From positions 1 to 64,000 of the forward strand of contig CAJNDS010002569.1 of the NCBI GenBank assembly GCA_905221605.1: DNA of 64,000 nucleotides, written 5' to 3'. Shown one piece after another: positions 50,201 to 58,596 of this stretch; position 1 is the stretch's first letter; every line of letters begins with the position of its first letter. The translations under genes and the position numbers were made by a program. The notes beneath the pieces are model-generated. The model had not been told where the DNA came from, made no database searches, and worked only from the letters and a program-made list of their open reading frames with translations. This stretch comes from Symbiodinium natans (lineage: Eukaryota; Sar; Dinophyceae; Suessiales; Symbiodiniaceae).

Positions 50201-53200
50201 GGGAATCACAGACACTAAATATTTAGATGTGAAACCAAAGAATGGAGTCAAGTGGTTGAATAAAAGTATTCAGGACATTGAAGAAGAATACAGCGAAATA
50301 GTCAAGCCTAAATAACACACCAATAATAGTATTATTTTGTTGAAATAATATTATTCTTGTTTCTTATTACTACCTTATCCCTAAGCCTTATTCCTATTAT
50401 TGTAAAATTATTTAAGATGACCATTTCCATTTTCTAGGGTTGGGGAATATGGGTTGGGGAATATGGTTTTGCTATGGGAGTATTGGTATATGGGTTTGAG
50501 GTTGGGATTTTTCTATGTGGTGATGTATGGGTCTTCCAATGGTTCTATATTGTGGGTCTTACTATGGGTATTTTGGTGAGGTTAGGGTTGAGGTATAGGT
50601 TGTTATGGTTTAGGGTGCTAGGTGGTTGTGCATGATTAGAAAATGGAAATGGTCATTGCTAACTGTATATAGAGGGTAGTAGGAGAGCCCATGACTGAAC
50701 CCAAACCTTGAATCCTCCTCTGTGCCCTTTGAGGGACATTTGGAGGTTGGGTTTTGGGTTTGGAGTTTAAGGGTTTTGGGTTCAAGGTTGAGGGTTTATA
50801 GGGTTCGGGGGTACTAGCGGTTCAGGAACATGTGGGTTTAGGGGTACCAGGTTGTTTAGGTTTCGGGCCGAATTCAGGAACAGCTGTGTGAAACCCAACC
50901 AAGGGAACCTCAGAAATATAGGAGGTATGCAAAGTACGCAGGCATGTTCCTTATACTTTCCTACTCTTTTCCTGGGGCTTCGTTTCTGAATTTCAGACAT
51001 TGCTCTCCTAGAGAAGCCTCAACTCTGTCTGTCGAACCACCCGCTGCAGAGTAGTGCCCTTACGCCCTGCCCGTATCTTTAGCAACTAGCGCCCCTCAAC
51101 CCGGGCCCCCCTGACAGACCGACATCTTCGTCCTCCGGACGTGCCCGTGATGCACGCAAGAGCCACGAAATCGAGGCCCTAACATTCAAACCTCGCGGCT
51201 AAGAACGCAGCCTAAAGTGTTTCATACTGGCTCATCCAAGAACCCGCTACTTGTAAGTTACTTTGGGCTCCCGTCCGACTTTTGGGGGCCTGATCGTAGC
51301 CCGATATGTTGGGATGGCCAGGCATGAAAGAAAGGCGTGGTTTAGGGTTTAGGGCTCAGGCTTCAGGGTTCAGGGTTCAAGGTTTTGAGGTGGGCAACCG
51401 TCACAACCCAAGCAAGCTCTACAGATTCTGAACGTGCGGCACCTGGCAGTACGCCACTATCAGCCCTACCAGCGCCATCTGCTCTTTAGACCTATGCCCG
51501 CAAAGCCGCCCAAACCGCAAAACCAACCAGACCCTAAAAATCCCAAACTGCCAGCTCCTACAAATCCACGAGCCCGGAACCCTGAACCCCCTAAACCCTC
51601 CCAAACACAGCTCTGAAACCTAAGCCCGAAAACCCCTAAGACCCTAAGCCCTGGGATCTCTCTCTGAGGAGCTTGGAAGAGATTCCTGGGGCATCTGCTG
51701 GTGCGGAGGCGAATCATATCCCGAGTTCTTGCAGGGTTAGGGTTTAGGGTTTAGGGTTTAGGGTTTAGGGTTTAGGGTTTAGGGTTTTGGGTTTTGGGTT
51801 TAGGGTTTTGGGTGGGGGGTTGGGGTGTTTTTTGGGTGGGGTGGTGGTGGGGGGGTGCAGGCTCGGCGACCGAGGTTCGCGTTTTATGGGTTCCGATTGA
51901 AGTTTTTTGTTTTAATGGAGAGGAGGGGGGTGGGGATGGGGTTTAGGGGATTCGGGGTTCTGCATTGTGTAGGGTTCAAGGGGGTCTGCGGGGTTCAGGG
52001 GCAATCATCACCTTGTCTGGGCTGCTCTGCGTGTTTTCTTGTGAGCATGTGTGCGTGGAGATGCATGACATCTTCTGCTTGTTGAAAAAAGTTGCTGTCC
52101 CAGAAGGCGGCCAGAATTTGGAACACCTCCCCCCTTTGTGGACATATCTCCTGCTTGACAGGGCTAGACTGTCGACAACGTCCCACATCCAAAAACGAGA
52201 GAGAGGATGAGACATGCTCACAACCCCCAACAAAACCTATAACCCCCAAACCCAAACCCAGACACTGGGCCTCAAGCCCCGAAGCCGTAAGCCTCATTCT
52301 TCTCGCACTCCACCCCTCCACCCTCAACCCTCCACCCCCCTGAACCCTAAACCCTAAACCCTAAATCCTATAGGGTTTAGGGTTTATAAACCCTGAACCC
52401 TAAACCCGAAACCCTAAACCCTAAACCCTAAACCGTAAACCCTAAACCCTAAGTCTCCACACTCGCGCAGGTCTGCTTCACAGTCTCACCCGGAGCCAAA
52501 GGGCGGCTGAGCTACGTCTTGGCTCTTGGAGTCCCCAACCCTACACCCGTCTTTAGGGTTTAGGGTTTAGGGTTTAGGGTTTAGGGTTTAGGGTTTTGGG
52601 TTTAGGGCTTGGTGTTTAGGGTTTGGGGTTCAAGGGGGCCTTGGGCCTTCAGTGCCTGAAGCCTACTTTGGGGCACAGCCGGAAGAAAGCACCCCCAAAA
52701 CCCTGGGCTTGGGGTTTAGGGTTTAGGGTTGAGAGGTCACCTTTCCAAACTTTGGAGGGTTCCCAAAAATGCATTTAGGGTTTTTTAACGTTAAAAAACC
52801 CCAAAAGGGTTCCCAAAAATGCATTTAGGGTTCTTTAACGTTAAAAAACCCCAAAAGGGTTCCCAAAAATGCCTCCTTGAGCTGAGGCCGCATGCCATTA
52901 ACATCAAGTACTGCGAAGCCAGCTCCACCACGGACCAGCCTTTCGGCCTGTCTTGTGGAGGTAGATTCCCCCCCCCCCCCCCCTGCCTGAAGCTTCAAAC
53001 CCTAAACCCTAAACCCTCCTAAACCCTAAGCCCTAAACCCTAAACCCTAAACTTTAAACCCTAAACCCTAAACTCCAAAACCCTAAGCCTTGAACTCTTT
53101 AACTGAAACCTGTCGCTCAAGGCTTCCTGCCCTGTACCCCGAACTATTCCCACCCCAACAGAAAGTCTTAAGTAGCCGTCATGAGGTTGGGAAAGGGGGG

Positions 53201-55581
53201 GGCTAACCAGCACCACAAAAAGGCCCTCATCATGGTATGGTTCCCGGGCTGCCACAGAAACCCTACTCTACCCCACGACACCCCTGAAACCCCGAAACCC
53301 TACACATAAACCCTGCCTAAAGCTCCCTAACTCTTAAACCCGAAACCCTAAGCCCTAAACCCTAAAGCCTAAACCCTAAACCCAGACTCAGGACCTACTC
53401 TGGAACCGTGAAGTCGTTCAACGAAGGCGATGTTTGTCTTTAGTTGCCTTGGGCTTTTGGCTTGCTGCGCAAGGAATTTCTGGACTACGCAATAGCCCTA
53501 TTTAGGGTTTAGGGTTTAGGCTAGGGTTTAGGGTTAGCCCACCTAGCTTCCTGGTTCTCAGTTTGGAATTACAGGTACCTTGTTATTATTTGCCCCAATG
53601 CCGGGCATGTCTCCGAAAAGGGGTACCCCTAACATACCCCCGAACCCCGAACCCCGAACCCCTAAACCCTAAACCCTAAACCCTAAACCCTAAACCCTAA
53701 ACCCTAAACCCTAAACCCTAAACCCTAAACCCTAAACCCTAAACCCTAAACCCTAAACCGCCTAAACCGTAAACCCCAAACCCTAAACCCTGAACCCTAA
53801 ACCCTAAACCCTAAACCCTACACCCTAAACCCTAAACCCTAAACCCTAAACACTAAACCCCAAACCAAACACCCCCCACAGCCACAAGGAACCATGGATC
53901 TCAAAAAACAGCCTCTGAACCCTTATGCTCCGCAAAAAACACCCTGAGGGTTTAGGGCTAAAGGTTTAGGGTTTAGAACGCAAGCCCAGCATACCCCTAC
54001 TACACCAAGGGGAAATTTTTTCCTAACTACTAAACAAAGGGAAAATACATTTCACTGGTGCCCTTAGTGTTTTTCGTTTTAGCGGTACACTCCTCCATTG
54101 TGCCAAGGGCTGTAAACTAAGCCTGCGCCGTTTTTTCACAATTAAGGTAACCCCCAAATCCCTTCAAGCCCCTCAACTCCGGGGTTTAGGGTTTTGGGCT
54201 TAGGGGTTCGGGGTTAGGGTTCCTAGCCCCCCCCCCCCCCCCCCTACCCCCGAAACCCTAAACCCTAAAGCCCTACTCGAGGCAAGGGTTGGGGCTTCAT
54301 CGAGAGCCAGCAAGCGAAAGATGTGTTCGGCACGGACATCTTCTTGCACCAGAAGGTGCAGAGGGGGATCGGGCGCGCATGTATAGGCTTTGAAGGGGTT
54401 TTCCTTTTGCATGTGTGCGTGTGTGTGTCTTGCGTGTTTCTTTCCAGATCGATTGGGCTTACACCCCCAGGACCCAGAGTAGAGGTTCCCTTACAAGCCT
54501 CTTCAATTCAAAAAGGGTACCCATTTCAATTCCTAATTAGGTTACTCTTGACCCTAAACCCTAAACCCTAAACCCTAAACCCTAAACCCTAAACCCTAAA
54601 CCCTAAACCCTAAACCCTAAACCCTAAACCCTAAACCCTAAACGCTAAACCCTAAACCCTAAACGCTAAACCCTAAATCCTAAACCCTAAACCCTAAACC
54701 CTAAACCCTAAACCCTAAACCCTAAACCCTAAACCCTAAACCCTAAACCGGGTCTAGACCCCAAAACCCTTTCTTAGGGCTTAGGGCTTCGTTTAGTTGG
54801 ATCTTCGGAAGGCACCTCCATTGGTTGCGAAACATGCATTCTCCTCAGTACACACCCTAAACTTGAAGGCCTCATCTCTAACCTCTGGGCTGTACACGTG
54901 CGGAAGCACATGTTCGGTTTTTGGGAGGGGTGTTCTGCGCGCCTCCGCTGCAGGTCAGGATGGTGAGGGTGCGCGGGTGCCTTCTAGGATTAAGGGCTGT
55001 TCATGGTTATTTGGGGTTTAGTTTCAATAAGCCCTGAACCCAAAACCCACCGTTTCTTTAGTCTGTTCAGGGGAGAGACCGGCATCTTCCGAGACTCATT
55101 GAGACCTTGAAGCCTTTAAACCCTGAACTCTAAACCCTCACAGAACCCTCAGCCGGAACTCCTACAGCCCTCAGCCCTGAAACCGTAAAACCTAAGCCCT
55201 GAACCCTAAACCCTTAAACCGGGCCTCGATTTGCAGCCTTGACCTGCGAGGCACTAGTTGGGGACGCCGTCGCGGCAGGCGAGGGGAGGGGGAGGGGGGG
55301 GGAGGGGGGGGGGGGGGGGGGGAGGGGGGGTTGAATTTGTCTTGGCTCGGGAAACTTAGGCTGTAGAGTTTTTGGGGTTTGACCCCCAAACCCCGGAAGA
55401 ACCAACAACCCACAAGCCCTGCTGAGGCGACCTTGTCTCCTTCAGCGTTGACGTGACCAGCGGCCGGGCGTCGGCCGCCAACGTCGAGAAAGTGGCAGGA
55501 GGAGGAGCAGGAGGAGGTGGTGGAGGAGGAGGAGGATGGAAAGGAAAAGGAAAAGGAGAGGGTTGGGAAACCAGAGTCTAG
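44186..55581 (+). CDS. Second cold-shock-domain gene region, interrupted by an RCC1-like gene and an AT-rich element
   Basis: Plus-strand exons with cold-shock signatures lie at 44186, 44461, 44841, 51118, 52046, 52471, 52882, 53392, 54282 and 55446. The last ends in a Gly/Lys-rich tail and TAG. By order and content they make up parts of three or more CSDs. The pairs 44461/44841 and 53392/54282 join in phase. The gap 44880-51117 holds an RCC1-like gene and a virus-like block, so either that material sits in a 6-kb intron or two genes are present. RNA or single-stranded nucleic-acid binding is expected from the family. Completeness of each domain cannot be confirmed here, and some exons are probably missing from this list. 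Confidence 0.5.
44461..44511 (+). CDS. CSD exon, strand 1
   Basis: Acceptor CCTTGAG; reads NHNVPEVFFGTIKQVNQ. A GA donor (GAGCGC) gives phase 0 and joins to EKGWGHI in the next exon. Confidence 0.65.
44841..44879 (+). CDS. CSD exon, strand 2
   Basis: Acceptor GCGAG|G; reads EKGWGHITCHALQ. KGWGHI is the KGWGFI motif with His for Phe. The 3' end is uncertain (GCGCTC or GTTTCT donors). Confidence 0.65.
44937..44968. repeat. Short TTTAGGG array
   Basis: Follows the KGWGHI exon closely, the usual setting in this window. Confidence 0.85.
45060..45150. repeat. TTTGAGGG and TTTAGGGC variant units
   Basis: Five GGGTTTGA octamers (45108-45148) after TTTAGGGC units. Confidence 0.9.
45575..45662. repeat. 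TTTAGGG array
   Basis: About 12 heptamers, directly upstream of the first of the two inverted fold-back repeats. Confidence 0.95.
45690..45905. mobile_element. Fold-back repeat, left copy, family 5
   Basis: Starts GTTAGCATATACCATTTCC with ATTTTCTAACCATG and ends AAACGGAAATGGCC, an inverted relation. It shares AATACCCxTAG, AAGACCC and CCATTTCCATTTTCT with the reverse complement of 50419-50664. These are the only two copies in the window, and they face each other across the RCC1-like gene and the AT-rich block. Confidence 0.65.
46167..47044 (+). CDS. Secreted-type RCC1-like repeat protein, two exons
   Basis: Exon 1 (46167-46408) begins MKAALVALVLTTFFLTSTMA, a clear signal peptide, then a Cys-rich segment ending ATVIAVG. 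A GT-AG intron of 86 nt (46409-46494) joins it to exon 2 (46495-47044) as AVGHSWPCAVRADG, in frame. The model codes for 263 residues. Exon 2 has five repeats of 36-39 residues built on HTCAVRADGRLVCFG and DVPADLGPVLAVAAG, the RCC1_2-like pattern common in algae and bacteria. RCC1-type repeats form beta-propeller blades; five short ones may not close a propeller. The function is unknown; a signal peptide argues against a nuclear exchange factor. Confidence 0.7.
47114..48040 (-). pseudogene. Broken DDE integrase of a Polinton-like or virus-like element
   Basis: Two minus-strand segments, 48040-47783 and 47734-47114, form one retroviral-type integrase (rve fold). The first carries an N-terminal helical part and the first catalytic Asp in YEYQMDLFF. 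The second has the next Asp in IIYTDDEGAL, the Glu in NFSERAIRTFK, an HSATGFTP motif and a basic C-terminal beta segment (GDEVKIF). Between them the frame shifts at a 7-T run (near 47800) and shifts back about 60 bp later at a short T run, leaving stops. Such integrases are typical of Polintons and related virus-like elements; LTR-element integrases seldom stand alone like this. It would catalyse strand transfer of element DNA if intact. Confidence 0.8.
48044..48391 (-). CDS. Hypothetical basic coiled-coil protein of the AT-rich element
   Basis: 115 residues from ATG 48391. It is highly charged, with Gln/Lys/Glu-rich helices (DEIKQQLALYQRLYYNKRKE), a KKPSGKKRGAPKYHMNEYK basic patch and no Cys. 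No family recognised. It lies four bases upstream of the integrase remnant on the same strand and shares its AT-rich composition, so the two may be co-expressed. Unlike the integrase it is intact. Confidence 0.6.
   Translation of the reverse strand: MTQFKSPEDMTMDEIKQQLALYQRLYYNKRKEDEQFMLKKREASLRHNQKKKLKEYIAENSLSEEDLTPTQINEIITDKKPSGKKRGAPKYHMNEYKVIMPNAVQNDDLLSYIKS
48392..48506. promoter_or_regulatory. Divergent AT-rich intergenic region
   Basis: 115 bp between a leftward ORF (48391) and a rightward ORF (48507), made of TATATAT, TTTAAATA and TATAAAAC words on both strands. A shared bidirectional promoter is inferred from position and composition only. Confidence 0.35.
48507..49552 (+). pseudogene. 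N-terminal fragment of a DNA-polymerase-B-like protein, frameshifted and truncated
   Basis: From ATG 48507 the frame runs to TAA at 49248. One base out of frame, from about 49222, protein continues as EFETFQEAINVEHYKENECW and MGEKRREKNRLTKESMSKLM to GIQVRIFGCP near 49480, then ends within 25 residues. The second part (ENECWFNTI, KTEEDF, then SIQDM and a Tyr-Gly-Ile-Gln-Val segment) resembles regions I associate with protein-primed polymerase B of Polinton-like elements, but this is from memory and not certain. The catalytic palm motifs are absent: the rest of the gene appears deleted. In-frame ATG 48462 is also possible but encodes an AT-run leader. Confidence 0.5.
49524..49871 (+). CDS. Hypothetical Lys/Glu-rich protein with KPKSDPD repeats
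   Basis: 115 residues from ATG 49524; the frame is open further upstream to 49491. Charged helices (AEIKAEYEKRKREIRKRLND) precede three tandem KPKSDPD units, encoded by a direct 21-bp repeat at 49690-49745, and a C-terminal LLMNDEFLEDYFMLFGKHKD. It overlaps the polymerase-like fragment's end by 29 bp, so it may be a real gene or the C-terminal end of a larger protein fused by deletion. Not recognised. Confidence 0.5.
   Translation: MKDYLRKLGNIRKEGKLNDDIQAEIKAEYEKRKREIRKRLNDQFPNKFVDEEEPEKPKSDPDKPKSDPDKPKSDLDKVFNHVHQLLMNDEFLEDYFMLFGKHKDRIIIEIPVDRS
49932..50315 (+). CDS. Hypothetical acidic helical protein of the AT-rich element
   Basis: 127 residues from ATG 49932, 60 bp after the previous stop and preceded by AT-rich leader sequence. 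Lys/Glu/Ile/Tyr-rich with predicted long helices (LLEDKISEDKQLVKQYSDL). No known family seen. Its codon use (A/T at third positions) matches the neighbouring element genes and contrasts with the GC-rich host genes, pointing to a foreign origin. Confidence 0.55.
   Translation: MDYSDLNIYKIQAKYIKKIYEIKLNEIDYSSKCKELCKLLKVYESVFDQEDVLNVRRDISLLEDKISEDKQLVKQYSDLIEHIEILCQFRGITDTKYLDVKPKNGVKWLNKSIQDIEEEYSEIVKPK
50324..50360. terminator. AT hairpin after the last element ORF
   Basis: AATAATAGTATTATTTT and GAAATAATATTATTC face each other across TGTT just after the stop at 50315. It could be a 3'-end signal of virus-like genes or a chance AT stem. Confidence 0.35.
50419..50664. mobile_element. Fold-back repeat, right copy, family 5
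   Basis: Perfect 17-bp inverted ends GACCATTTCCATTTTCT (50419-50435) and AGAAAATGGAAATGGTC (50638-50654). Read in reverse complement it matches the copy at 45690, and similarity continues outward through GTTAGCA (50658-50664). It abuts the end of the AT-rich block. Confidence 0.7.
50665..51115. other. Unique spacer, no gene called
   Basis: About 450 bp of mixed sequence with a few telomere-like words. A 72-codon minus-strand frame has no motif. Confidence 0.3.
51118..51147 (+). CDS. CSD exon, strand 3
   Basis: Acceptor CTGACAG; reads TDIFVLRTCP, close to KDVFVLRRS in the exon at 39013. The 3' end is uncertain (GTGCCC or GTGATG donors). Confidence 0.55.
51735..51812. repeat. TTTAGGG/TTTTGGG array
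   Basis: About ten heptamers in G-rich orientation. Confidence 0.9.
52046..52115 (+). CDS. CSD-like exon, strand 3
   Basis: After TTGTGAG the frame reads HVCVEMHDIFCLLKKVAVPE. HDIFCLLKK corresponds to the 'DIFFHKS' strand. An alternative acceptor at 52060 starts at MHDIF in the same frame. Confidence 0.5.
52354..52452. repeat. CCCTAAA array with inverted TTTAGGG insertion
   Basis: A short TTTAGGGTTTA stretch (52373-52386) sits between C-rich units and forms a small palindromic junction (CTATAGGGTTTAGGG). Confidence 0.9.
52471..52530 (+). CDS. CSD exon, strands 4-5
   Basis: Acceptor GCGCAG|G; reads VCFTVSPGAKGRLSYVLALG, aligning with VSFTVRETPKG at 37555. Preceded by CCCTAAA repeats. 3' end uncertain. 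Confidence 0.6.
52555..52635. repeat. TTTAGGG array
   Basis: About ten heptamers after the CSD exon. Confidence 0.9.
52757..52870. repeat. 50-bp tandem repeat with a 22-bp palindrome
   Basis: Two full units and part of a third, period exactly 50 (starts at 52758, 52808 and 52858). The first contains the perfect palindrome centred on TTTTTAACGTTAAAAA; the second has one T-to-C change in it. Confidence 0.95.
52882..52960 (+). CDS. CSD-like exon, strand 5 and linker
   Basis: Acceptor CCTTGAG and donor GTAGAT. Reads LRPHAINIKYCEASSTTDQP and FGLSCG. 'RPHAINIKY' resembles the last strand of a CSD ('GPQAVNV'). Confidence 0.5.
52995..53075. repeat. CCCTAAA array, irregular
   Basis: C-rich units with several variants. 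Confidence 0.9.
53392..53426 (+). CDS. CSD exon, strand 1
   Basis: Acceptor ACTCAG|G and GC donor (GCGATG). Reads TYSGTVKSFNE, nearly identical to YSGVVKSFN at 35622. Joins in phase to GKGWGFIES at 54282. Confidence 0.78.
53655..53860. repeat. CCCTAAA array inside a CSD intron
   Basis: About 28 units with sparse variants, within the 53427-54281 intron. Confidence 0.97.
54282..54361 (+). CDS. CSD exon, strands 2-3
   Basis: Acceptor CTCGAG|G; reads GKGWGFIESQQAKDVFGTDI and FLHQKVQ. Both KGWGFI and DIFLHQ are canonical. A GT donor at 54356 (GTGCAG) is an alternative end. Confidence 0.8.
54551..54749. repeat. CCCTAAA array, about 28 units
   Basis: Near-perfect, with CGCTAAA variants near 54643-54672. 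Confidence 0.97.
55270..55330. repeat. G-run (poly-purine) tract
   Basis: GGGGGAGG-type sequence. Poly-Pro minus-strand frames here are artefacts. Confidence 0.95.
55446..55581 (+). CDS. Terminal CSD exon with Gly/Lys-rich tail
   Basis: After CCTTCAG the frame reads VDVTSGRASAANVEKV, the last strand of a CSD (compare 'FDVxxGxKGPQAxNV'). A poly-Gly stretch follows (GGGAGGGGGGGGGW), then KGKGKGEGWETRV and TAG at 55579. The Gly tail is of the same kind as, but a different sequence from, the tail at 42036-42189. Confidence 0.7.
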
Positions 55582-55599
55582 GGAGTCTAGGGAGCCTCA

Positions 55600-56160
55600 C
55601 GGGGTTCTACCTTGGACCCCTGATGTGGTACTTTAGGGGTACAACCTTGGAGGTAGGAGTCTTGATCCCTTGAGGGTCTAGGGTTGACGAGGGTTCAGTA
55701 TTTGGGGATTAAAATTTCAGAGTTCAGTGTTCCTGGTTGAAACTTGATGACCTCATTCAGTTTTTGTTGGGGGGATTGGAGCACTCTGGATGCTTGGTTG
55801 TTGGGCACTCTGGGTTCAGGACTCAGGATACAGGCCTTTGGGGCTCAGGGTTAAGGGGGTTATCGGGTTCCTGACTTGTGTTTGTCGTATGCTGGTGCCA
55901 CTGTGCCGGTGCTATGCTGCACCATAGCGCAGCACCATCTAGGAGTACGCAGTCGTCTTTTCCGTCGCGTACTTGGTTTTAGGATCATGTACTATGCTGC
56001 ACTATAACAGCTTCTTGCCATGACAGCAAATCTTGTTTTTGTATATACACATACAAGTATGTGCTGCGCACACTATCATGCTATTTGCATGTTGCGGATG
56101 CACGAGGTATTGTTTGCTTCCATTGCTTGTATACTGCCTGCCTCTACTTCGCCAGATTCT
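55600..56160. other. Unique sequence after the terminal CSD exon
   Basis: About 560 bp, probably the 3' untranslated region at first. ATGCTG/CACCAT words at 55880-55960 give short inverted pairs. No further gene seen. Confidence 0.3.
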
Positions 56161-56221
56161 ACATCCGCAACCCTAAATTCGAAGTCAAAACCCTCAATCC
56201 TCAAGCCCTAATCCCCAATCC

Positions 56222-56590
56222 CGAAGCCCTAAACCCTAAACCCTACACCCTAAACCCTAAACCCTAAACCCTAAACCCTAAACCCTAAACCCTAAACCCT
56301 AAACCCTAAACCCTAAACCCTAAACCCTAAACCCTAAACCCTAAACCCTAAACCCTAAACCCTAAACCCTAAACCCCAAACCCTAAACCCTAAAACCCTA
56401 AACCCAAACCCCTAAACCCAAAACCCTAAACCCTAAACCCCTAACCCCTAAACCCCTAAACCCCTAAACCCCTAAACCCTAAACCCTAAACCCTAAACCC
56501 TAAACCCTAAATTCTAAACCCTAAACCCTAAACCCTAAACCCCTAAACCCCTAAACCCCTAAACCCCTAAACCCCTAAACCCTAAACCCT
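56222..56590. repeat. Long CCCTAAA array with CCCCTAAA octamer blocks
   Basis: About 50 units. Heptamer blocks alternate with octamer CCCCTAAA blocks (56440-56480 and 56540-56580). Confidence 0.97.
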
Positions 56591-56596
56591 AAACCC

Positions 56597-57025
56597 CAAA
56601 CAAGCGCCCCTGTGGCAGGAGGCTATGGCAAAGCGGCTGTGATGGTGCCACCTCCCGCCCTTTCATGGGGTCAATGCTGTAAACGATGGTCCCTGTCGGG
56701 GTTCTTAGGGTTCTTAGGGTTCAGGGTTGAGGGTTTAGGGTTTAGGGTTTGGGGTTCAGGGTTTAGGGCATAGGGCCACCCGGCATGTAGTGTACTCAAG
56801 AAGGGACGTCTGGTGTTGAGCCCCCCCACCCTGAAACCCTAAACCCCAAGCCTCCCAGACCTTCTACTCAGGGTTCTTCTCTCGAAGAGGTTGCGAGGTT
56901 CAGGCTTCCTTGTCCATTAATGTGTTCTGAAGAAGTTGCCTATGGTTTTTATCTTTGTCCCAGCCCCGGCTTAACAGTTGCATGGTCGCATGAACCATCG
57001 TCAGTGATAACTCACCCCTTCAAAC
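56597..57025. other. Mixed unique and TTTAGGG sequence
   Basis: A weak exon-like stretch after GTGGCAG at 56617 reads GYGKAAVMVPPP. The rest is short arrays and spacers with no supported gene. Confidence 0.25.
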
Positions 57026-57029
57026 CTAA

Positions 57030-57140
57030 ACCCTAAACCCTAAACCCTAAACCCTAAACCCTAAACCCTAAACCCTAAACCCTAAACCCTAAACCCTGAA
57101 CTTTAAACCCTAACCCCTAAACCCTAAACCCTAAACCCTG
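57030..57140. repeat. CCCTAAA array
   Basis: About 15 units with two variants. Confidence 0.95.
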
Positions 57141-57149
57141 ATGTAAAGC

Positions 57150-57425
57150 AACCCTTTGGATCCTTAAACGCAGCTCCTGTATGCGCGACCAGCAGCTTCT
57201 AGATCCCCGTCACCTTCTCCATGATGTGCAGACAGCAAGATCTTCGAGGGTTGCATTTATTTCCAAGGATGTGCGTGTAGTATCGGGTTGTGCTAAACAG
57301 GAGATGAGTCTGACCTTCCGCAGGTCGTTAAAGATTGTTTGCATCAAGACGGAGACTAGCCCGCCCCTCTGCCCCCCCCCCCCACCCTAAACAAAAACCC
57401 GCTGCGTTTTCTCTCCTTTCAAACT
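57150..57425. other. Unique island, no supported gene
   Basis: A 69-codon plus-strand frame (57181-57390) runs into a poly-C tract. No domain recognised. Confidence 0.3.
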
Positions 57426-57998
57426 TATCCTCTAAACCCTAAACCCTAAACCCTGAACCCTGAACCCTAAACCCTAAACCCTAAACCCTAAACCCTAAAA
57501 CCTAAAACCCTCAACCCTAAACCAGGGCCATGGTGTGGCTGGGCTAGGAATCTAGGACCCCAGAGTGGGCCCGTATTCCATTTTTTGGGCCTTAGGTTCC
57601 CTCATTAGGGTGTAGGGTTTAGGGTTTAGGGTTTAGGGTTTAGGGTTTAACTACATGAGAACACTGGGCTGTAGTTGCAAAATGCACTCTTGGAATGTGG
57701 GAGGCCCAGTTTTGCACCCTACAGATCAATCAGGTTACAAGGCGAAACCCTGAACCCCTCCAATACCCCCAAACGCCTAAACCCTGAACCCTAAACCCTA
57801 AACCCTAGACCCTAAACCCCAAACCCTAAACCCTCACGCGGGCATGTCCCTCCTCTCGCCAGGCGCCGTCCTATAGCTATAGCCCATATTGAGTGAGCGC
57901 CTAGCTTCTGCTGAGACAGCTGGCATGGCGTGGTAATGGGTGCAGATGTAGGGTGGAGACTTTGATGGTCTATGCTCCAATACCATAAGCCCTCAGCC

Positions 57999-58085
57999 CT
58001 GAACCCTAAACCCTAAACCCTAAACCCTAAACCCTAAACCCTAAACCCTAAACCCTGAACCCTGAACCCTGAACCCTGAACCCTG
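57999..58085. repeat. CCCTAAA then CCCTGAA units
   Basis: Eight CCCTAAA followed by about five CCCTGAA units, again a block switch. Confidence 0.95.
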
Positions 58086-58490
58086 CTAAAGAAGCCCCGC
58101 CTTGCCACTGCCTGCAGCAAGTAGCTATTGGGGTGCAGCTGCAGCGTGCGGACTGAAAACGATTCGTCAGGGTTTAGGGGCTAGGGTGTGGGGTTTCGGG
58201 TTTAGGGTCTAGGGTTTGGGGGTGTAGGGTTTAGGGTTTAGGGTTTAGGGTTGAGGTTTATTTCAAGACCTTTTGGGCGTTATAGGCGCGGGAGGTTGAG
58301 AGCTTTGGGGTTAGAGGCTTCAGGGGTTCATAGGTTCAGTTCTTTTTAAGGGTATGGCGAGGTTTGTAGGGGTATTCTGACCCCTGAATCATAAATCTTT
58401 TTGGACCATTTACTGCACAAGTGTCTATACGCCCCAAACCCCACAAAAGGCCCCAAAAGCCCAAAAGCCCCGAACGCCCCCAACTAAAGC

Positions 58491-58596
58491 AAACTCCAGA
58501 AAGTTGGAACATGGTTTAAGGATGATTAGAGCTGGGATTCCCTTTAGTGTACCTTTTGGGGTATGGGGAGAGGGATGTTCCAACTTTTTGGAGTTT
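58491..58596. mobile_element. 106-bp hairpin element
   Basis: AAACTCCAGAAAGTTGGAACAT at the left pairs with ATGTTCCAACTTTTTGGAGTTT at the right. The length matches family 2 and the GGAACAT/ATGTTCC words are shared, but the outer sequence differs. Confidence 0.65.
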
